Assembly: GCF_903946935.1 (NCBI RefSeq)
Contig: NZ_CAJAXH010000141.1
Span: 1 to 64,000 of the forward strand
Length of the DNA: 64,000 nt
Origin: an uncultured Thiodictyon sp.
GTDB taxonomy: Bacteria > Pseudomonadota > Gammaproteobacteria > Chromatiales > Chromatiaceae
Direction of reading: 5' to 3'
Each line of letters opens with the position of its first letter. The first letter of the stretch is position 1. The position numbers and the translations under genes were made by a program. Below the pieces are notes generated by a model. It saw only the letters and a list, made by a program, of their open reading frames with translations. It did not search any database and was not told the origin of the DNA. Shown one piece after another: positions 24,616 through 32,790 of the stretch.

Positions 24616-25383
24616 TTACGCCGCGGCGTTGCGCTCGGCCTTGGCGATCTCCACCGCGGTATAGACGACCAGCATGCCCCAGATTACCTTGTTGACGATG
24701 TCGCCGACATTCACCGTGAACTCGCGCAGCACCACGCTGACACTGGGATCGAAGACCAGCGCATAGAAGAATCCCGCCGGAAAGATCGACCAGCCGATCA
24801 GGAAAAAGAAGAACATGTAGGCGAGCGTATCGCGTTGCACGGGGACCATTTCCGAGCCAGGGAGTCGCCGCAGCATCTCGAAGATCGAGATGGTCATATA
24901 GGCAAACAGCAAGCCGCTGACGGTAAACCAGAACAGGGCGAACAGTGGCAGACCGTCGCCGACATGGACGTGGGTCGCGTATTCACCGAAATAGCCGGTG
25001 ACGATCATCCCGACGTCGGTCAGCGCGAGGTTGCGCAGGAAGTTCATACCGACCCGCTCCAGGCCCATCAGCAGGGGGAACATGCTGATCAACACCAGGG
25101 TGGTTGCCAGCCAATAGACGTAGCGCAACACCAGCGGCAGTGAACTGATGGCCGATGTCATCTCAGCAACCCCCGCCGTGCCGGCGGTGAGCGGTTGCAG
25201 GCGGGTGAAGAAATAGAAATGCAGGACGCTCGATACCGTGCAGATGCCGACATTGAGCAGCGCCAGCAGACGCAGCCGTCCGGTCAATTGCGGGAGCTGG
25301 GTCAGGAAATACATGACCGCCGCCAGGGCGGCGATGCCGCAGGTCAGGAACGAGTAATAGGTCAGGTTAAATAGCGTCGTCAT
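24616..25383 (-). CDS. microbial rhodopsin (proteorhodopsin-like), atypical TM3
   Basis: 255 aa, seven predicted TM segments. Recognised by residue pattern: TM7 DIVNKVIWG gives Schiff-base Lys232 and Asp228; TM6 GWSIFPAGFF matches GWAIYPVGYF of proteorhodopsin; TM4 region has GYFGE (GYMGE in proteorhodopsin); TM2 has His55 at the H75 place; TM3 reads RYVYWLATT where pumps have RYxDWLLT. Thus the primary counterion is Tyr90, Thr94 is kept and the donor place is Met101. Leu98 at the proteorhodopsin tuning site suggests green absorption, but the changed counterion makes that uncertain. Proton pumping of the usual kind is unlikely; a sensor is more plausible. Last gene of a chemosensory array, 85 bases after the kinase gene. 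No retinal-forming oxygenase gene is in the window. Confidence 0.9.
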   Translation of the reverse strand: MTTLFNLTYYSFLTCGIAALAAVMYFLTQLPQLTGRLRLLALLNVGICTVSSVLHFYFFTRLQPLTAGTAGVAEMTSAISSLPLVLRYVYWLATTLVLISMFPLLMGLERVGMNFLRNLALTDVGMIVTGYFGEYATHVHVGDGLPLFALFWFTVSGLLFAYMTISIFEMLRRLPGSEMVPVQRDTLAYMFFFFLIGWSIFPAGFFYALVFDPSVSVVLREFTVNVGDIVNKVIWGMLVVYTAVEIAKAERNAAA

Positions 25384-25468
25384 CTTATCGGTTTCCGATC
25401 TGAGCCAATTGTCGATCCGGCGCGTCGCTCATCGGCGGCAATGCGCGCGGCATACCAGGTGCGCACCA

Positions 25469-28400
25469 TTACGCCACCTGCTCCAGCGCCTGTTGAATGA
25501 AATCCAGTACCTCTTCGTCGTGATAGGGCTTGACGAAGTAACGATTCACCCCGGCAGTGATCGCCTCGCGCCGATGCCGCTCGGTGGAACGCGAGGTGAT
25601 CATGGCGATCGGCAGGGTGCGCGTTGGCGCCTGCGCGCGCAGGTGGGCAGTCAGCTCCAGGCCGTTCATCTGCGGCATCTCCATGTCGACCAACATGACG
25701 TCCGCCGGCTCGCGGTTCAGCGTCTGGATGGCGTCCATCCCATCGCGCGCGGTCAGCGCATGATAGCCGGCATCGGTCACGAGTTGTGCCAATACGCGAC
25801 GCATGGACAGCGAGTCATCGACGATCAGGACGGTCGGCAGCTTGACCTCCTCCAACTCTTCTGCCGCCGCGAGGGCCGAGAGATCGACACTGGCGGCGAT
25901 GCGCATCATGGCACGCAGTTCGATGATGGGCACGACCCGGCCGTCGCCGAGGATCGAGGCGGCCAAGAGACCAGGGATGGGCGGCACCAAGGCACCCAGT
26001 TTCTTCACCACCAGCTCGCGGCCGTCGATCAACTCGTCGACCATCACCGCCTGCTCGCCGCTATCCGACACCGCGATCAGCACCACGGCGCCTTTCTCGT
26101 CCGGTGTGCGCGCCGGCAGCCCAAGCAGGCTGTTGATGTGGACCAGCGGATAGCTGTCTTCCCCATGCCTGAACTGCCAACCCTCAGTCCCCTCTGTGAT
26201 CTCGCCCTCGTCGGCCAGCACGGCGAATCGCACCTCATTGGCCGGCATGGCCAGCGGCTCGCCGTCGCAGTGGATCAATAGGCAATAGATGGTCTGTAGC
26301 GAAGACGGGAAGCGGGCCTGTAGGCGATAGCCGGCGCCGCGCTGCGATTCGATCGCGAGCGAGCCATTGAGTGCCCTGACCGTGTTGGCGACCACGTCCA
26401 TACCGACCCCACGCCCGGAGGTCTGGGTGGCTTGCTCGCGGGTGGAGAAGCCGGGGCGCAGCGTCAGCAAGGCCAGTTCCTGGGGGGTGGGTGCGGCATC
26501 GGCCGCGAGCAGGCCCAGCCTGATCGCCTTGGCCTTGACGCGCTCCAGGTCCAGACCGGCGCCATCGTCGCTGAAGGTCACCTCGATCTGGTCGCCGGAC
26601 TGGCGAAACGCAACCGTGAGTTCGCCAGTGGCCGGTTTCCCGGCGGCGGCACGCTGCTCGGCCGGTTCGATGCCGTGATCGACCGAGTTACGTACCACGT
26701 GCATGAGGGCCGGCATGAGCTTATCCAGCACGTCGCCATCGACTTGGACCTCATTGCCCAGGACCTTGAGTTCGCCCTCCTTGCCGGTCGCTCGGCAGGT
26801 TTGACGCACCGCCCGCTGCAGGCGCCCGACGACCGAACTCACCGGGACCAGGCGGGTGGCCATGGTCAATTGCCGCAGTTCCTGGCTCAACTTGATCTGC
26901 TGCTGGGTCAGCTCGTCCATGCTGGCAATGGTCCCACTCAAGGACTGCACGAGGTCGCGTGCGTCGTTGACCCCTTCATTGAGACGCCGTGCGGCGATAT
27001 ACATCTCGTCGTACTGGTCTAACTCCAGCGGATCGTAGGTGGATGCGGCGGCGGCGCCGGATGACCGGCCGCCGAGCCCGCGCAGGTCGACCAGCTTTTC
27101 GAGCTCATTGACCTGGAGCAGGTTGCGCAGGTCGATCTCTCCGGATTCCTGCACGGTGCGCTGGGCGAGCCGAATCTGCTCCGCCGATTGGGACAGGGCC
27201 AGCGACATCTCGCCCGCCAGCCGCAGCAGGTTGACGATGGCCTGCGCCGGGACCTGCAGATAGGCGTCTTCGGCGTCTTGCACCGCGCCCCCGGTTGGCC
27301 GGGCGGCCGGGGACTCCAGGGCGCCCGACAGGGTGTCGGAGGCCACCATGGCGGCGGACGTGACCAAGGTTTCCGCCGCCCCGACCGCGGGAGCGGGCGC
27401 CGAGACCGGCGCGGCGGGGCGATCGACCACCGGCTCGGTCCACTCCAAGGCCGCGGCGCCCTCCCGGTCGATGCGGTTGGCCCAGTCCAGCACCGACTGC
27501 ACGATCGGCCGGAAGGCCTCAGGGTCGTGTTCTTCCAGGCCGTTGATGACATCGAACATCGCGGCGAGTCCGTCCGCCGCCCCGACTAAGGTCTCGCCGA
27601 GCGCCGGACTGGGGGCCAATGCGTGCTCGGTCAGAAACTCCAGCAGGTCCTCCATGTGATGGCCCAGGAACGCGACACCGCGTACCCCGCAGACATTGGC
27701 CGAACCCTTCAAGGTGTGCGCATAGCGCTGGGCCTGACGCAGGGCGTCTTCGATGGCGCCGCCGCCGAGGATGACTTGGATGACACTCGCCAGCCGCTGG
27801 GCCATATCCGGTCCCTCGCGCCGGAAGCTCCCCAGCACGCTACTATCCATATCCTCTGCCGGTGCCAATGACAGGTCCTCGTCCTGCACCGCGGCCACCC
27901 GCGCCGGGCCGACCTCGGCCTCAAGCGCGAGCGGATCGTCATAGAGCGCCTGGGCGAGCTCCGCGGCACGCTCGCTCGCCAGCGGTTCGGGCCAGCGCGG
28001 ATGGGCGAGGGCGGCGACCAAGGCATCGCGCGCGGGCTGCACCAAGGGATCGGCCAGATAGTCGAGCATCCGTTGGGGCAGTTGACTGAGATCCGCGATC
28101 AGCGACTTGGGCCAGGGGTTCTTGGGCGAGCGCAAACCCATCTGCTCCCCAAGGCCGGCACACAGGGTGGCAAAGCCGGCGAAACCGACCTCCGCCGAGG
28201 CCTCGGCGAAGCGTTCCAGGATCTCCCGCCCCCCGGCGGCCGCGGCGATGCGATCGGCGGCCCGCCGGGCCTGGGCGAGATCGGCGACGCGGTGCAGAAA
28301 GTCTTGTGCGTTGTCCTCCACGGCGGCGGCCAGGATGGCGAGGAGTTCGAGCGCGTCGTCACTGAGTCCCGCGGTGTCGGCGGCGGCGACTGGCCGGGAC

Positions 28401-28969
28401 GGGAGCTGGTGTGGCGCGGCGATCTCCGCCGGGGTGTCGATGAGCGCCTCATGAGCGGCGTCGGCATCGGCTTCCGCTGCCGCCTGCTCAAGCTCCGCTG
28501 GCACAGGCGTGGCGGCAGCGTCGCTGAGGGGCGTCTCCACCGCGGCCGCAGCGGCGCCCGCGGCGACGCACTCGTGCCACAGAACGGACGCCTCCGGGCT
28601 CAACGGCGGATCGAAGGCCGCAGAGCTTGCCAGCTCGATGAGCGCATCGACCACCTCCTGGTCTTGCGGCTCCGCGAGATGGGCCTCCAGCAAGGCCATC
28701 GCCTCGAGTGCGGCCACCCCGGCCGAGTCGCTACCCGCCTCGCGTTGTGGCAGTCCGCTCACCAGCCCATCGAGGGTGGCCAGCAACTCAGTGATATGTG
28801 GCCCTAGTTCCTCGGCCGCCGGCCATAGATCGCCCAGCGATTCGGCGAATGCATTCGCCGCCGTCAGCCGCTCCTCCGCAGCGGCCGCTGGGTTTCCCGC
28901 TGACTCGATGGCTTCTTGCAACGCGGGTAAGGCGGCGGCAAAGAGCTCGGCAAAAGCACCCGGGTTCAT
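25469..28969 (-). CDS. CheA-type hybrid histidine kinase with C-terminal receiver
   Basis: 1166 aa. Residues about 1-370 are Ala/Glu-rich helical regions resembling FimL/degenerate HPt. One functional-looking HPt lies around His418 (AHTLKGSAN), then the dimerisation segment, HATPase with VVRNSVDHGIE, SDDGAGLDLERV and SGRGVGMDVV, a CheW-like domain, and a receiver from about residue 1045 with VLIVDDSLSMRR, MLVDMEMPQMNG and MITSRS. This PixL/ChpA-like layout is typical of pilus-associated chemosensory systems. It lies 15 bases after the receptor gene and 85 before the rhodopsin gene. It has fewer HPt domains than ChpA in the neighbouring array. Confidence 0.9.
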   Translation of the reverse strand: MNPGAFAELFAAALPALQEAIESAGNPAAAAEERLTAANAFAESLGDLWPAAEELGPHITELLATLDGLVSGLPQREAGSDSAGVAALEAMALLEAHLAEPQDQEVVDALIELASSAAFDPPLSPEASVLWHECVAAGAAAAAVETPLSDAAATPVPAELEQAAAEADADAAHEALIDTPAEIAAPHQLPSRPVAAADTAGLSDDALELLAILAAAVEDNAQDFLHRVADLAQARRAADRIAAAAGGREILERFAEASAEVGFAGFATLCAGLGEQMGLRSPKNPWPKSLIADLSQLPQRMLDYLADPLVQPARDALVAALAHPRWPEPLASERAAELAQALYDDPLALEAEVGPARVAAVQDEDLSLAPAEDMDSSVLGSFRREGPDMAQRLASVIQVILGGGAIEDALRQAQRYAHTLKGSANVCGVRGVAFLGHHMEDLLEFLTEHALAPSPALGETLVGAADGLAAMFDVINGLEEHDPEAFRPIVQSVLDWANRIDREGAAALEWTEPVVDRPAAPVSAPAPAVGAAETLVTSAAMVASDTLSGALESPAARPTGGAVQDAEDAYLQVPAQAIVNLLRLAGEMSLALSQSAEQIRLAQRTVQESGEIDLRNLLQVNELEKLVDLRGLGGRSSGAAAASTYDPLELDQYDEMYIAARRLNEGVNDARDLVQSLSGTIASMDELTQQQIKLSQELRQLTMATRLVPVSSVVGRLQRAVRQTCRATGKEGELKVLGNEVQVDGDVLDKLMPALMHVVRNSVDHGIEPAEQRAAAGKPATGELTVAFRQSGDQIEVTFSDDGAGLDLERVKAKAIRLGLLAADAAPTPQELALLTLRPGFSTREQATQTSGRGVGMDVVANTVRALNGSLAIESQRGAGYRLQARFPSSLQTIYCLLIHCDGEPLAMPANEVRFAVLADEGEITEGTEGWQFRHGEDSYPLVHINSLLGLPARTPDEKGAVVLIAVSDSGEQAVMVDELIDGRELVVKKLGALVPPIPGLLAASILGDGRVVPIIELRAMMRIAASVDLSALAAAEELEEVKLPTVLIVDDSLSMRRVLAQLVTDAGYHALTARDGMDAIQTLNREPADVMLVDMEMPQMNGLELTAHLRAQAPTRTLPIAMITSRSTERHRREAITAGVNRYFVKPYHDEEVLDFIQQALEQVA

Positions 28970-28984
28970 CGTCTGGTCCCTTGC

Positions 28985-30559
28985 CTAGGCCCGGCCCGGT
29001 TCATTGGTCCGGGCCGGCGGCGGCAGGCGGAACAGTCCGATCGAATCGAGTAGTTGCCTGGAGTAGCCCACCAGGCTATTGGTCTCCTGCGCCTGCTGAT
29101 CGATCTGGTCGGTGGTCTCGACCGTACTCGCGCGCATCGCATCGACGCGGGTCATCAGGGTGCGGTTGGCGGCGACCTGGGTCTGGGCACTGGCATCGAT
29201 TTGTCGCACCGCCTCGGCCAGGTTGACCGTGGTCTGCTGGGTGGCGAGCATCCGATCGCCGGCGCCTTCGATGACCCGGGACTCATTGCCCACGGCCTCG
29301 GTCGCCTGATTCACCGTCTGCATGGTGTCCTGGGTCTCGACCTGAATATTGCGGATCAGGGTCGCGATCTGATTGGTCGCTTGGCGCGAACTGTCAGCCA
29401 GTCGCTGCACCTCTTGGGCGACCACGGCAAAACCGCGTCCGGCCTCACCGGCGGTCGCGGCCTGCATGGAGGCGTTGATGGCCAAGACGTGCGTGCGCTC
29501 CGAGAAGCTATTGATGATGTCGACGATGCCACTGATTTCCTGAGAGCGCTCGCCCAGGCGCTTGATGCGCTTGCCGGTCTCTTGAATGGACGTGCGAATG
29601 CTGCCCATGCCCTGCACCGCGCCCTTGACCGCAGCCAGGGCCTCGTCGTTGGACTGGGTCGCCTTGTTGGCGGCATCGCTGCAAAACTGTGCCAGTTCGC
29701 CCATGTGGTCGATGGCCTCGACCGTCTGCGCCAATTCGTTGGCCGTTTGTTCGATCTGTGTGCGTTCGGCATCGGCCACCGCCACCACCTGCCGGCCTTG
29801 GGACTGTACTTCGGCGGAGGCCTGGCCGACCCGCTCGGCGATCTCACGCACTTGGACCAGGACGCGCGCACTCTCGGAGGTGACCCGATTCAAGGCATCG
29901 CCCAGTGGGCCGGTGATGTCCTCCTTGACCGGCAGCTTCAGGGTCAGGTCGCGCGCCTGGCTGATCTCACTGCTGATCTGCAACATCTCGATGATGGAGT
30001 CGTTCAACTGATCGTTCTGCCGCTCCAGAAAGTCGAGTGCCTTATTGAAGGCCATCACGGTCTGGCCCAACTCATCCTCCTCGCCGGGGTCGAGGCGTTC
30101 GGAAAAGTCGCGACGCAACTCCATGCCGGTGAGCGCGGCACGAATCCGGTTCAGACCGTCGCGGACACGCTCGGCCGGTCTGAGGATAAAGCGCGTGGCG
30201 AGCCGCACCAGGGTGATATAAAACACCAGACCGGTGAGCAGGGCGCCAAGCAGGAGCACCGCCACCAGCAGCGCCATGGCGACCTGCCGCTGGTTCGCCT
30301 TGACGGCATGGATGTCATCCAACTGCGCAGTCAAATAGCGATCGGCGGCGGCCTGAAATTCCGGCGGCCCTTGCTTGATGAGCGCGGCGAGTTCGCTATT
30401 TGGCGCGGGATGCGCGGCCGCTCCGACCTGGGTACGCTCTTGGTACAGCCCGTTTACGCTTAACAATACCGAGCCGGCGATGAGAACAAACACGAGCAAG
30501 ACCAAGGCGGTCGTCGCAATGGTGAGTCTTGCCGAAATGGAGATGTCGCTGAGTGTCAT
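28985..30559 (-). CDS. methyl-accepting chemotaxis protein with short periplasmic loop
   Basis: 524 aa. TM1 about residues 12-34, only about 55 periplasmic residues, TM2 about 93-118, HAMP-like linker, then a signalling domain with hairpin tip [18 protein letters not shown]. No GAF, PAS or PilJ-sized periplasmic sensor domain is present, unlike PilJ in the neighbouring array. Haloarchaeal rhodopsin transducers such as HtrII can likewise rely on TM contacts with the rhodopsin, so this protein could be the transducer of the rhodopsin encoded in the same array; that pairing is inference. It begins 3 bases after the CheW gene stop. Confidence 0.9.
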   Translation of the reverse strand: MTLSDISISARLTIATTALVLLVFVLIAGSVLLSVNGLYQERTQVGAAAHPAPNSELAALIKQGPPEFQAAADRYLTAQLDDIHAVKANQRQVAMALLVAVLLLGALLTGLVFYITLVRLATRFILRPAERVRDGLNRIRAALTGMELRRDFSERLDPGEEDELGQTVMAFNKALDFLERQNDQLNDSIIEMLQISSEISQARDLTLKLPVKEDITGPLGDALNRVTSESARVLVQVREIAERVGQASAEVQSQGRQVVAVADAERTQIEQTANELAQTVEAIDHMGELAQFCSDAANKATQSNDEALAAVKGAVQGMGSIRTSIQETGKRIKRLGERSQEISGIVDIINSFSERTHVLAINASMQAATAGEAGRGFAVVAQEVQRLADSSRQATNQIATLIRNIQVETQDTMQTVNQATEAVGNESRVIEGAGDRMLATQQTTVNLAEAVRQIDASAQTQVAANRTLMTRVDAMRASTVETTDQIDQQAQETNSLVGYSRQLLDSIGLFRLPPPARTNEPGRA

Positions 30560-30562
30560 GAA

Positions 30563-31120
30563 TTATTCTTCCGACGTAAGAGGACTGGCCGCGAGTAGAC
30601 TCGCCCGCTCGGCCAGCAGTCCGAGTAAGCCGACGAGATCGACCTCGACATAACTGGTCCGGTCCACCACCAGGACGCCGCGGGCGAGTTCGGATGGTAG
30701 GCCAGGCAATGGGGGTGGGGGTGCGGTGAGCGTGTCCGGGGGCACCGTGATCCCGTTGATTTCATCGATACACAGTGCCGCGCAGCTATCGCGTCGCCCC
30801 AGCAGCAGAAAATAGCGACCGACGTCGGGTGTGCGCTCGTCGACCAGGGCGCCCAAGTCATAGACCGCTGCCAGATCGCCCCGGAAGCTGGCGAGCCCCA
30901 GGCACCAAGGATGGGTAAAGGGCAGGCCCGCGCAAGGCAGCGGCGGATAGACCTCCGCCGGCATCGCAGCGGGGACCAGCAACCAGCGTTGGCCGATGCG
31001 AAAGGCGTGACGAAAGTCGCCGATTGGCTGGGTTGAATCCGGCGCATCGAGGATTGCAGGCAGCCAAGGCCAAGCCTGCGGCTCGGCCGGCGCGTCCGCT
31101 GGGGCAGCGACCTCACTCAT
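30563..31120 (-). CDS. CheW-like adaptor of rhodopsin-linked array
   Basis: 185 aa from the ATG at 31120, which overlaps the stop of the upstream response regulator by 4 bases; a longer frame to 31225 would overlap that gene much more. CheW fold with RWLLVPAAMPAEV, LGLASFRGDLAAVYDL and CIDEINGITVP. A PixI/PilI equivalent by gene order, coupling the receptor to the CheA hybrid. Confidence 0.82.
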   Translation of the reverse strand: MSEVAAPADAPAEPQAWPWLPAILDAPDSTQPIGDFRHAFRIGQRWLLVPAAMPAEVYPPLPCAGLPFTHPWCLGLASFRGDLAAVYDLGALVDERTPDVGRYFLLLGRRDSCAALCIDEINGITVPPDTLTAPPPPLPGLPSELARGVLVVDRTSYVEVDLVGLLGLLAERASLLAASPLTSEE

Positions 31121-31497
31121 GACGCCGCGCCGCCCCCGCCGAGCAAATGCGCGATCTGTTTCAGAATTTCTTCGGCCGGATAAGGTTTCACCACATAACC
31201 CTTGGCGCCCTGCAGCTGCGCCCACATCTTATCGGCCTTCTGGTTCTTGCTGCTGACGACGACCACCGGGATATGGACGGTGGTGGGGTCTTCGCGCAGC
31301 GCGCGCGTCGCGTGATAGCCGTCCACCCCTTCCATCACGATGTCCATAAAGATCAGGTCCGGCCGCTCGCTTTGCGCCAACGCCACGACCTCCTGTCCCG
31401 ACACGGCAGTCACCACGGTGTGGCCGGCCTTTATCAGGACCTCTCGCAAGTGATCCCGCTCGGTCGCGGAATCGTCAACAACAAGCAGCTTCGCCAT
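31117..31497 (-). CDS. CheY-like response regulator of rhodopsin-linked array
   Basis: 126 aa, a lone receiver: LLVVDDSATERDHL, phospho-Asp in IFMDIVMEGVDG, VVVSSKNQ and KPYPAEEIL. Similar in type to PilH/PixH. The ATGA overlap with the CheW gene indicates translational coupling. A probable phosphate acceptor of the CheA hybrid. Confidence 0.88.
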   Translation of the reverse strand: MAKLLVVDDSATERDHLREVLIKAGHTVVTAVSGQEVVALAQSERPDLIFMDIVMEGVDGYHATRALREDPTTVHIPVVVVSSKNQKADKMWAQLQGAKGYVVKPYPAEEILKQIAHLLGGGGAAS

Positions 31498-31535
31498 ACT
31501 TGACCTCGTGTGACTGCAATAACGCCAGTATGAAT

Positions 31536-32345
31536 CTATTTCAAATAGCGTTGCAGTGTGGCGTTCAGTTGATCGATCGTCAGTGGCTTGGTCAGATAGA
31601 CATCGGCCGATGCGAGCGTACCCCTGAGCTTGTCAAACCGGGATGTCTTACCGGTCAGCATCACCACTGGGGCCTTGACCCGCAATTTCTTCTTCAGTGT
31701 ACGGGAGACTTCATAGCCGCTGATACCCGGGAGCATGACGTCGAGAAAGATGAGATCGTACTGATAGTCACGCGCCTTGGTCAGGGCCTCCTCGCCGGTT
31801 TCGGCAAAGTCGACGGCGAACCCTGCCATCCCGAGCCGTACCTCCATCATCTTGCGTACCGATTCGCTATCGTCCACCACCAGAATGCGCTTGGCCGAGG
31901 CCGCCAACGCGGGGGCCGGCTGCTCGACTTGTGCGGCGACGACCTGTGCCGACATGGTGTCGCTGATATCCGTTTCCGGGGAAAAGTGATAGAAATCGGC
32001 GACCAGATCGTCTAGGGCCTTGAGTATCCGGTTCGCCAACACCGGCCGCTTGAAAAAGACATTGACGGTTCCGTCGAAGAGGTGTGACGTCTTATTCGTA
32101 ATGCCTACCCGCATGACCGGGAAAATGGCGCCGGGCAGGGTGTTGCGCAATGCCGTCCAGTCCTGCACGCCAGCGGCGATATCTTCGTTGAGGACGCAAA
32201 TATCCGGACGATCTTGACCCTGTGACCAGGGGATATAGTGCCGCGGCCGCACCTCGGACAACTGAAAGGCCCTCCCCAGGCTCTTTTCCTCACTCTCGGA
32301 AAAGCCGCAAAGGGCGATGGTGAACTTTTTGTGTTCGATGGCCAT
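31536..32345 (-). CDS. response regulator with unassigned N-terminal domain
   Basis: 269 aa from the ATG at 32345. Residues about 1-130 form a mixed alpha/beta domain I do not recognise (begins AIEHKKFTIALCGFSESEEK; contains DICVLNEDI and VNVFFKRP, so it may be a receiver-like pseudo-domain). A linker and a normal receiver follow (residues about 150-269) with ILVVDDSESVRKMM, IFLDVMLPGISG and MLTGKTS. First gene of the array, in the position PixG holds in the cyanobacterial phototaxis cluster, though no PATAN domain was identified. Confidence 0.8.
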   Translation of the reverse strand: MAIEHKKFTIALCGFSESEEKSLGRAFQLSEVRPRHYIPWSQGQDRPDICVLNEDIAAGVQDWTALRNTLPGAIFPVMRVGITNKTSHLFDGTVNVFFKRPVLANRILKALDDLVADFYHFSPETDISDTMSAQVVAAQVEQPAPALAASAKRILVVDDSESVRKMMEVRLGMAGFAVDFAETGEEALTKARDYQYDLIFLDVMLPGISGYEVSRTLKKKLRVKAPVVMLTGKTSRFDKLRGTLASADVYLTKPLTIDQLNATLQRYLK

Positions 32346-32790
32346 GTGGGATTCCCGCTGTGCTGCTTTTCTTACAACATCGGATCGTCGATCCTGTGCG
32401 GCAGGATCGCGGGGGCGGCGCATCGAGCGACGTCAGGCAACCGGCCGGATGCACTTGTGCCAATGATCGGCGAGTGACCATCGATCAATGACTTAAGCGC
32501 CATTCTGTGATGCCGATTTGGTTCTTATGACTCTTTCATGGATTGAAAGTTAAGTTTTGATAATAATCGACGCAGACACAAGACGCAACTATCCCCGATC
32601 CGTTCTGTGCCCCTGTTCGCGTCAGGCCGCAACCGGGGGCGGTCTAGGCGTTGCGGATGTGTTCCGCATGGATCACGCCATAATGAGACATTGCTGTTAT
32701 TTTCCGAAGGTTTCTGTCGGCGATCAGCCGACCCTGCCTGGTCGTTATCCCGGCTGCAATGACAATATGCGCTGGGCGTACGCCCGGCGG
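32346..32790. other. spacer upstream of rhodopsin-linked array
   Basis: 445 bases with no supported gene. The part at about 32490-32580 is AT-rich relative to the surroundings and is the likely promoter zone for the minus-strand chemosensory array. The rest lies after the stop of the large membrane protein gene, also on the minus strand. No clear intrinsic terminator was seen. Confidence 0.45.

Noticed and set aside
24616-25383. Ordinary light-driven proton pump
   Set aside because: The TM3 carboxylates needed as counterion and donor are Tyr90 and Met101; only the retinal Lys and the TM7 Asp are kept.
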